Notes under the pieces: model-generated
What the model saw: the letters and a program-made list of their open reading frames with translations, nothing else
Database searches by the model: none
Told to the model about the DNA's origin: nothing
In this document: in pieces, positions 31,840 through 37,716 of the stretch
Position numbering within the stretch: the stretch's first letter is position 1
How the letters are laid out: the number at the start of each line of letters is the position of its first letter
Assembly: GCA_035505915.1 (NCBI GenBank)
Contig: DATJQI010000063.1
Span: 1 to 37,716 of the forward strand
From: 40CM-2-70-7 sp035505915
Lineage (GTDB): Bacteria > Gemmatimonadota > Gemmatimonadetes > Gemmatimonadales > GWC2-71-9
Reading direction: 5' to 3'
DNA length: 37,716 nucleotides
Position numbers and translations under genes: made by a program

Positions 31840-32432
31840 TGCGCGCCTTCGCACTCGCCACGCTCTTGGTCTTCGCTCCCGCGGTCCTCCCGGCTCAGTG
31901 GAGCCTGGGGCTCGGGGTCGGCATTGCCCGGTACTTCGGAGCGACCGGCCCCGCCGCCGACTCCGTGGAGGGATCGGTGCATCCCTATCGTCCCACCACG
32001 CTGAGCCTGACGGTGGGACGGGAGTGGGGCGCCGGGGCGACCCGATTGGACCTGGGACTCGAGTACGGAGAGCCGGGGATCGCCGCCGAAATACCGGATG
32101 GGGCCCTGATCGAGACCACGGCCGCCCACTATGAGGCCCTTTCGCCTGAGCTCTCGATCCGCCTCGCCCGGGTGGGGGACGGAGGCTCGCTGCGGGCGGG
32201 CGTCGGCGCGGACCTGGTCTTCTGGCACCTGACGGATTTCGACTCGCGGATGTTGCCGGGGGGACATGCGTCCGTGGTGTACGAGTGGCCGGTGGGGGGC
32301 CCGTTCACGGGTTCCATCCGGGCCGGCCTGTCGCTCTTCCCGTCCCTGTTCACCGCCGACGAGCTGCCGAGCGATTTCGAGCGACGGATGATGGTGAGAC
32401 CGAGTATCGCCATAGGACTGCGATATCGGTGA
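31839..32432 (+). CDS. Small exported beta-barrel-like protein
   Basis: A 197-residue protein with signal peptide MRAFALATLLVFAPAVLPAQ. The mature sequence alternates short amphipathic strands (WSLGLGVGIARYFG, TTLSLTVGREWGAGATRLDL, SIRAGLSLFPSLF) and ends PSIAIGLRYR, as expected of an eight-to-ten-stranded outer-membrane barrel. No family is recognised. Its start overlaps the stop of the DUF3103-like gene, which suggests a shared surface function. It converges on atpH, with a strong stem-loop between them. Confidence 0.7.
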   Translation: MRAFALATLLVFAPAVLPAQWSLGLGVGIARYFGATGPAADSVEGSVHPYRPTTLSLTVGREWGAGATRLDLGLEYGEPGIAAEIPDGALIETTAAHYEALSPELSIRLARVGDGGSLRAGVGADLVFWHLTDFDSRMLPGGHASVVYEWPVGGPFTGSIRAGLSLFPSLFTADELPSDFERRMMVRPSIAIGLRYR

Positions 32433-32447
32433 TTCCAGAAGCCTAGC

Positions 32448-32502
32448 TAGACGGTTAGACGGTTAGTGCGCTTCCCTGACCGTCTAACCGTCTAGCCGTC
32501 TA
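32448..32502. terminator. Bidirectional stem-loop built of eight-base repeats
   Basis: TAGACGGTTAGACGGTTAG (32448-32466) pairs with 32484-32502 over 19 bp with one wobble, across a 17-nt loop. Both arms are themselves tandem copies of GACGGTTA or its complement. It lies between the converging barrel gene and atpH. There is no clear T-tract. Confidence 0.7.
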
Positions 32503-32506
32503 ACCA

Positions 32507-33049
32507 TTAGTCCCCCGTCAGCATCTTCCGCTTGAGCACGAGGAGCCGCCGCCGGAGCGAGCCGTCATAGACCCGGTCGCCCACCCGCACCACCACGCCG
32601 CCGAGGATGGCGGGGTCGGCGCGGAAATGGGCCCGAACGTCCTTCCCCAGCGACTGCCGCAGGCGCTTCACCACGTCGTTCCGCAGGGCCGTTTGCGGCT
32701 CCGTCGCGAGCGTCACGCCGGCGTGCACCCGGTTCAGCGCGACGTCCAAGAGACCCTGGTACTCCGCGGCGATCTCGCTGAGCAGCCCCTGCCGTCCGCG
32801 CCGCACGACCGCCTCCAGGAAATTCACGAATTCGCGCGGCGCGACGCCCGAGAGCGCGTCCTCAAGGAGCGCGGTCTTGATGCCCTTGGCTACCCGGGGG
32901 GACTCGAGGGCCGCGGCGATCCGCTCATCCGCCTCCACCGCCCCGGCCATCGCGCTCATCAGGTCGCCGAACCGCGGCGCCTGCCGCTTGGCCGACGCCG
33001 CCGCAAAGAGCGCCTCGGCGTAGTTCCGCGCGACCGTGGTGTCCTTCAC
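32507..33049 (-). CDS. atpH: ATP synthase delta subunit
   Basis: A 180-residue subunit of the peripheral stalk linking F1 to FO. It begins VKDTTVARNYAEALFAAASA and ends with the OSCP/delta signature ILGGVVVRVGDRVYDGSLRR. GTG 33049 overlaps the atpF stop as GTGA. It is the last gene of the cluster: instead of atpA, a stem-loop and an unrelated converging gene follow, so alpha, gamma, beta and epsilon must be encoded elsewhere. Confidence 0.93.
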   Translation of the reverse strand: MKDTTVARNYAEALFAAASAKRQAPRFGDLMSAMAGAVEADERIAAALESPRVAKGIKTALLEDALSGVAPREFVNFLEAVVRRGRQGLLSEIAAEYQGLLDVALNRVHAGVTLATEPQTALRNDVVKRLRQSLGKDVRAHFRADPAILGGVVVRVGDRVYDGSLRRRLLVLKRKMLTGD

Positions 33050-33582
33050 GCGCCCTTCGCGATTCCGGAGATATAGTCGGCCACGAGCTTCCGGTTGGCG
33101 TCGCCGCTCAGGTTCTTCTCGATGAGCCGGGAGGCCGCCGCGATGGACAGGTCCACCGCTTCCCGCCGGAGCGCCGCCAGCGCCTTCTCCTTCTCCCCGG
33201 TGATCTCGTTCCGGGCCCGCTCGAGCATCAGATCCTGATCCTCGCGGGTCTTTTCGAGCAGCACCTCCCGCTCCTTCTGAGCCGCGGACTTGGCCTTCCC
33301 CAGGATCTCCTGGGCATCGGCCCGGGCCCGGGCGAGCAGCTGCTTCTGTTCCTCCAGGAGCTTCTGCGACTCGGCGCGGGCTTTTTCGGCCTCGTCCAGG
33401 AGCTTCTGGATCCGGTGCTCGCGCTCCTCGACCATCTTGATGATCTGCGGCCACCCCAGGCGCCACAGGATGGCGAGCAGCACCAGGAAGATGCCGACGG
33501 TCCAGAGGATCACGCCCCCGTTGATGTCGAACGGGGTCGCGACCTTTTCCGCCGCGTCCTGGAGGACGAACAGCGCCGTCAC
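33046..33582 (-). CDS. atpF: ATP synthase b subunit
   Basis: A 178-residue stalk subunit. One membrane helix (GGVILWTVGIFLVLLAILW) is followed by WPQIIKMVEEREHRIQKLLD and a long Glu/Lys/Ala-rich coiled coil to about residue 155. GTG 33582 lies 4 nt after the atpE stop and has no clear ribosome site, so it may rely on coupling. The stop overlaps the atpH start. Confidence 0.94.
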   Translation of the reverse strand: MTALFVLQDAAEKVATPFDINGGVILWTVGIFLVLLAILWRLGWPQIIKMVEEREHRIQKLLDEAEKARAESQKLLEEQKQLLARARADAQEILGKAKSAAQKEREVLLEKTREDQDLMLERARNEITGEKEKALAALRREAVDLSIAAASRLIEKNLSGDANRKLVADYISGIAKGA

Positions 33583-33586
33583 GGGC

Positions 33587-33865
33587 TTACGCCAGGATCT
33601 TGAACAGCAGGGCGAACACGCAGGCGACCAGTGCCACGCCTTCGACCAGTGCCGCGGTCAGGATCATCGCGCCGCGGATGTCGCCGGACGCCTGGGGCTG
33701 ACGCGCGATCGCTTCGGTGGCGCGGGAGCCGATCAGGCCGACGCCGATGCCGGCGCCGATGGCCGCGAGCCCGAGCCCGATGCCGGCGCCCAGAAGGGCG
33801 TTGGTGCTCTTCGCCACGTTGATCGCGGTCGCGGCGTCCTGAACCTGAAGCAGCATGTGTACCAT
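33587..33865 (-). CDS. atpE: ATP synthase c subunit
   Basis: A 92-residue two-helix rotor protein. Helix 1 is Gly-rich (GAGIGLGLAAIGAGIGVGLI), the loop is ARQPQA, and helix 2 carries the ion-binding Glu in LTAALVEGVALVACVFALL. The residues after Glu (Gly-Val-Ala) lack the Ser/Thr ligands of sodium rings, so proton use is inferred. The N-terminus (MVHMLLQVQDAATAIN) is slightly longer than usual. GAGGA precedes the ATG. Confidence 0.95.
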   Translation of the reverse strand: MVHMLLQVQDAATAINVAKSTNALLGAGIGLGLAAIGAGIGVGLIGSRATEAIARQPQASGDIRGAMILTAALVEGVALVACVFALLFKILA

Positions 33866-33889
33866 GTCCGTCCTCGTGAGGTGTGTTGT

Positions 33890-34729
33890 CTAGTGCTCGT
33901 GGAGCATCATGCCGATGAAAACCGACGTCAACAGCGAAAAGATGTAGGCCTGCAGGAGCGCCACCAGGAGCTCCAGGCACAGCATGAACAGGATCAGGGC
34001 CACCGACGCGCCGGCCACGAGCCAGCTCCCGAAGATGAAAATCAGCCCCATCAGCGAGAGGATGACGAAGTGCCCGCCCGTCATGTTCGCGAAGAGCCGG
34101 AGGCAGAGCGCGAACGGCTTGACCAGCTTCCCGATGATCTCGATGGGCGTCAGGATGAACGCCATCGCGACGGCGCCGAACCCGGACATCCCGGGCGGGA
34201 CCATCACGATGGTCTTGAGATAACCCTTGGGGCCGAGCGCGACCATCCCCGAGACTTCGATGACCGCGAAGGAGATGAGGGCCAGGCCGCCGGTGACCGC
34301 CAGGTTGCCGGTGGCGGTGGATCCCCAGGGCAAGAGCCCGAAGAAATTGCAGAACAGGATGAAGAAGAAGAGGGTCAGGATGTACGGCAGGTACTTCTCG
34401 CCGTCGTGCCCCATCGCCGGCAGGACCACGTCATCCCGGATGAAGATCACCATCGCCTCGATGGCCGTCCCGAAGCCGCCCGGGGCCCGGCCCTCGCGGT
34501 GCCGCTTCACGATCGAACGCTTGGCGATCAGCACCGCCAGGATCACGCAGACGGCGGCGAGGCCCATGAAGACGACGTGCCGGGTCGGCGAGACGTCGAT
34601 GCCGAAGAGATGCCAGCCGGTGGGCAGGTGCCACTCTCCGAGCCCGAACGGCAGCTCCACGACGTGGCTGTCCGCCGTGTGCTCGAAGATCATGCGGCCG
34701 ATGTCCGGCTGCTGCAGAAGCGCCATCAT
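33890..34729 (-). CDS. atpB: ATP synthase a subunit
   Basis: A 279-residue membrane subunit forming the ion half-channels. The stator arginine is in KPFALCLRLFANMTGGHFVI, and further conserved parts are LPYILTLFFFILFCNFFGLL and LQAYIFSLLTSVFIGMML. The N-terminal 35 residues before the first helix are polar. ATG 34729 overlaps the atpI stop (ATGA). Confidence 0.95.
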   Translation of the reverse strand: MMALLQQPDIGRMIFEHTADSHVVELPFGLGEWHLPTGWHLFGIDVSPTRHVVFMGLAAVCVILAVLIAKRSIVKRHREGRAPGGFGTAIEAMVIFIRDDVVLPAMGHDGEKYLPYILTLFFFILFCNFFGLLPWGSTATGNLAVTGGLALISFAVIEVSGMVALGPKGYLKTIVMVPPGMSGFGAVAMAFILTPIEIIGKLVKPFALCLRLFANMTGGHFVILSLMGLIFIFGSWLVAGASVALILFMLCLELLVALLQAYIFSLLTSVFIGMMLHEH

Positions 34730-35055
34730 GTCAGGAAGCGGGTCTCCGTGAACAGCAGGGGCAAGAGCACGCCCAGGCATCCGAGCGCCGCCGGCAGCGG
34801 AGCGATCTGGCTCCGGTGCAGCGCGGCATACACGACCAGCCCTATCACGAGCACCGCGCGGAGCGCCATCCCCAGGAGCCAGCGCGGAACGAATGTCCGG
34901 TTCGGGGCGCCGATCACGGGACGGATCAGGAGAACCGCTCCGGTCTGCGCGACCACCGCGACCGCTCCCCCCACCCCCGCCGACCAGCCGCCGAGCAACG
35001 TCACCACCGCGGTAAGCCCCGCCGCGACCGAGATGAGCAGGAGGTAGGGTCTCAC
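34726..35055 (-). CDS. atpI: ATP synthase subunit I (assembly factor)
   Basis: A 109-residue protein with four hydrophobic helices (PYLLLISVAAGLTAVVTLLG, GVGGAVAVVAQTGAVLLI, LLGMALRAVLVIGLVVYAAL, LPAALGCLGVLLPLLF). Position and size match AtpI, which helps c-ring assembly and ion supply. GTG 35055 overlaps the atpZ stop as GTGA, and its own stop overlaps atpB. Confidence 0.8.
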   Translation of the reverse strand: MRPYLLLISVAAGLTAVVTLLGGWSAGVGGAVAVVAQTGAVLLIRPVIGAPNRTFVPRWLLGMALRAVLVIGLVVYAALHRSQIAPLPAALGCLGVLLPLLFTETRFLT

Positions 35056-35318
35056 GTCTCCCTCTTCCCTCTCCCCTCTTCCCGCTCCCGCTCGATGTCC
35101 CTCTGGACCCGGTAGTACAGGTTGAGAAAGGCGGCCGCTCCGCCACCGAGTCCCAGCAGCACCGCGAACAGGGGCCGCGTGTGCACCCAGCCGTCGAGCA
35201 GCCAGCCCAGGGCGCCGAACACGAGGATCGCGAAGGCGAACGTGAATCCCGCCGCCACATACGAATAGCCCGCGCCGAACCCCTGGGCCATTCCCCGTTT
35301 GTCGTCCTGTTCCGGCAT
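35052..35318 (-). CDS. atpZ: AtpZ/AtpQ (ATPase_gene1) protein
   Basis: An 88-residue protein with two membrane helices (YSYVAAGFTFAFAILVFGAL and PLFAVLLGLGGGAAAFLNLY) in the ATPase_gene1 layout, the usual first gene of FO clusters; AtpZ with AtpI has been linked to divalent-ion transport. ATG 35318 is preferred over a TTG at 35330 that touches the -10 box. The charged C-terminus (REREEGRGKRET) is encoded by a G-run heptad array. Confidence 0.82.
   Translation of the reverse strand: MPEQDDKRGMAQGFGAGYSYVAAGFTFAFAILVFGALGWLLDGWVHTRPLFAVLLGLGGGAAAFLNLYYRVQRDIEREREEGRGKRET
35060..35089 (-). repeat. Heptad G-run array (G-quadruplex motif) at the atpZ/atpI junction
   Basis: On the minus (mRNA-sense) strand there are five G-runs, at 35087-35089, 35081-35083, 35073-35076, 35067-35069 and 35060-35062, separated by 3 or 4 nt. 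This satisfies the standard G-quadruplex pattern and lies 5 nt upstream of the atpI start codon. Confidence 0.8.
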
Positions 35319-35330
35319 TGAGCGGGCCAA

Positions 35331-35359
35331 AACTTACCCGCTTGTGAAAAATTTCGCAA
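35331..35359 (-). promoter_or_regulatory. Promoter of the atp cluster
   Basis: On the minus strand TTGCGA (35354-35359), 17-nt AT-rich spacer and TAAGTT (35331-35336). The predicted transcript start is only a few bases before ATG 35318. Confidence 0.55.
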
Positions 35360-35429
35360 GCAAACACGGGAGGGTGCAACCTTATGTGGCGCTTGTGAGT
35401 AGAACCTAGTAACCTTCGCCCGAAAACCG

Positions 35430-36451
<1,022 letters not shown>

Positions 36452-36455
<4 letters not shown>

Positions 36456-37057
36456 CCATGGATGAAGACACGCCCAGCCCCGGCCGGGAGCACGGTTCGA
36501 GCGGCAATTTCGTCGCCGAGCGGCTGTTCAAGGCGCGGACGGTGATCATTTCGGGCGAGATCAATCAGCGGGTGGCGGCGACGGTCATGTCGCAGCTCCT
36601 GGCGCTCGCGGCCGAGTCGAACGACGACATCACGTGCTACATCAATTCGCAGGGCGGGCACGTGGAGGCGGGCGACACCATCCACGACATGGTGCGGTAC
36701 CTGACGCCGCGGGTGCGGATGGTGGGGACGGGGTGGGTGGCGAGCATCGCGGCCCTGATCTTCGTCGCGGTGCCCCGGGAGGACCGCTATTGCCTGCCCA
36801 ACACGCGGTTCCTGCTGCACCAGCCGGCGGGGGGCGCGGGGGGCTCGGCGGCGGACATCGAGATCGAGGCGCGTGAGATACTCAAGATGCGGGACCGGCT
36901 GAACAAGGTGCTGGCGGAGCAGACCGGTCAGTCGCTCGAGCGGATCGAGGACGACACCCGGCGCAACTTCTGGTTGTCGGCCGAGGAGGCCAAGAAGTAC
37001 GGCATCGTCGGGAAGATCATCAAGGAGCAGCGGGAGCTGAACGCGAAGAAGGCGTAG
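36452..37057 (+). CDS. clpP: ClpP-family serine protease with Ser-His-Asn triad
   Basis: A 201-residue ClpP fold: ERLFKARTVIISGEI, CYINSQGGHVEAGDTIHDMV, Ser98 in GWVASIAAL, His123 in RFLLHQPAGG, the handle helix AADIEIEAREILKMRDRL, and LSAEEAKKYGIVG. At the third triad position (DDTRRN, residue 172) Asn replaces Asp. The N-terminal axial-loop sequence of ordinary ClpP is missing, and the oxyanion strand reads SQGG instead of SPGG. GTG 36452 overlaps the moxR stop (GTGA), with GGGAGG about 7 nt upstream; ATG 36458 is an alternative. Likely a specialised or regulatory paralogue. Confidence 0.85.
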
Positions 37058-37078
37058 CGGTCGCGGAGGCTCAAGAAC

Positions 37079-37109
37079 AAACGGGGCGCCCCATTCGGGC
37101 GCCCCGTTT
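37079..37109. terminator. Bidirectional intrinsic terminator
   Basis: AAACGGGGCGCCC (37079-37091), loop CATTC, GGGCGCCCCGTTT (37097-37109): a perfect 13-bp stem between converging clpP and pilin genes, flanked by A/T-rich edges on both sides that give short U-runs in each transcript. Confidence 0.88.
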
Positions 37110-37127
37110 CGTCTTCCGTCGGACTCG

Positions 37128-37544
37128 TTACTTGCAGGTCGGCGCGCCCTCGGCCGAGCTGGCGGTGGCCGGCGCGGTGGGGGTCACGGCGCCGATGTAG
37201 ATGGCGCACGATACCGGCGTGTTGATGTTGGTGACGCTCGCCGTCCACCCGGCCTGGGTGCCCGTGCCCGTGGTGATGCTCCCGAGCGTATTCCCCTGCG
37301 TAGCGCACCAGCTCGCCGAGCCCGCCGTGGGCGGATTGGTGCAGGACGTCGTGGTCGTGTACTTGAGCGAGTCGGAGAAGTAGGCCTCTTCCGCGGTGAC
37401 GAGGTTGCGGAGATCCGCCTTCATCGACGCCTGGTAGGCCTTCTGCTTGGTATTCGCGAACTTCGGAATGGCGATCGCGGCCAGAATGCCGATGATCACC
37501 ACCACGATCAACAGCTCGATCAGCGTAAAGCCCTTGCGGTTCAC
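37128..37544 (-). CDS. Type IV pilin/major pseudopilin-like protein
   Basis: A 138-residue prepilin. The leader VNRKG is cut before Phe, exposing FTLIELLIVVVIIGILAAIA with Glu5, the class III signal processed by prepilin peptidase. The variable part contains SCTNPPTAGSASWC and a later SCAIYIG...TC pair that could form disulfide loops. It resembles PilA-like major pilins. GTG 37544 follows AGGAG by 6 nt; the longer upstream frame lacks a ribosome site and would hide the leader. Confidence 0.9.
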   Translation of the reverse strand: MNRKGFTLIELLIVVVIIGILAAIAIPKFANTKQKAYQASMKADLRNLVTAEEAYFSDSLKYTTTTSCTNPPTAGSASWCATQGNTLGSITTGTGTQAGWTASVTNINTPVSCAIYIGAVTPTAPATASSAEGAPTCK

Positions 37545-37693
37545 GTCCGGCTCCTCTCCAAAGCGAGTCTGCCGCCGGAGCGGACGGGCGTGAGCGCGCG
37601 TCAGATCCGGCATCAGTTGAGAATCCGCGAGGGGGTTGGGTCGCCGAACGATCGGAACCACGAGGTACGGCGCGGTTGGGAGCGCGCGGGGGG

Positions 37694-37708
37694 GCAATTC
37701 CGCCTCCA
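37694..37708 (-). promoter_or_regulatory. Candidate sigma54 promoter for the pilin gene
   Basis: On the minus strand TGGAGGC-GGAA-TTGC keeps the required GG-N10-GC spacing of -24/-12 promoters. It lies about 150 nt upstream of the pilin start, which would give a long leader; pilA genes of several other bacteria are sigma54-dependent. The outer bases match the consensus only partly. The rest of 37545-37693 shows no gene. Confidence 0.3.
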
Positions 37709-37716
37709 CGGCTGCC

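Noticed and set aside
35360..35429. A sigma70 promoter for moxR
   Set aside because: TAGTAA and TAACCT resemble -10 boxes, but no -35 box with acceptable spacing could be found.

Overview
The window is a 37.7 kb piece of a high-GC (roughly 70%), densely packed chromosome from a Gram-negative, aerobically respiring bacterium. The outer membrane is shown by a TolC-family exporter, beta-barrel proteins and lipoprotein-like signals. The gene complement, and the many secreted proteins cut after Ala-Gln, resemble Gemmatimonadota; this is an inference, since no rRNA or other phylogenetic marker is present. No tRNA, rRNA, CRISPR or intact insertion sequence was found, and no gap between genes exceeds 300 bases.

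Layout. 1-1209 (-) is an accessory island of visibly lower GC: an Rhs tip fragment running off the left edge, a Gp49/HigB-type toxin with its XRE antitoxin, and a truncated signal-peptide ORF. 1245-5908 (-) is a complete electron route from glutaryl-CoA to quinone: gcdH, etfB, etfA, ETF-QO. 5999-11112 (-) is a chain of mostly overlapping genes: SDR oxidoreductase, putative lipoprotein, NAD-type isocitrate dehydrogenase, small zinc-ribbon membrane protein, DUF4139 protein, metallophosphoesterase. 11167-13360 (+) is cstA-ybdD (pyruvate/peptide uptake). 13409-17420 (-) couples an HMGL/LeuA-family enzyme, a DUF885 peptidase and an MFS transporter. 17473-18693 (+) is an M20 peptidase.

18757-23400 (-) is a TetR-controlled EmrAB-TolC-like efflux operon with a textbook operator inside its promoter. 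23505-25574 (+) is a hybrid histidine kinase. 25571-30444 (-) holds an M1 peptidase fused to an outer-membrane barrel with an Omp85-like motif, then a four-cluster ferredoxin, a cupin and a sugar nucleotidyltransferase. 30604-32432 (+) is a secreted DUF3103-like protein plus a small barrel protein. 32507-35318 (-) is the FO half plus delta subunit of ATP synthase (atpZ-I-B-E-F-H), stopping before atpA. 35430-37057 (+) is MoxR plus an unusual ClpP, and 37128-37544 (-) is a type IV pilin.

Three themes run through the window. (1) Gene junctions carry seven-base tandem repeats whose G-runs recur every 7 nt (G-quadruplex capable), and AACCCCGGGGC palindromes; several have been absorbed into coding sequence as N-termini, C-termini or an internal insert. 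(2) Several promoters place the -10 box 5-8 nt before the start codon, implying leaderless mRNAs. (3) Adjacent genes overlap by GTGA or ATGA again and again, implying translational coupling. The strongest candidates for new biology are the M1-barrel fusion, the ClpP with a Ser98-His123-Asn172 triad beside MoxR, the heptad repeats, and an ETF-QO lacking one cluster cysteine.
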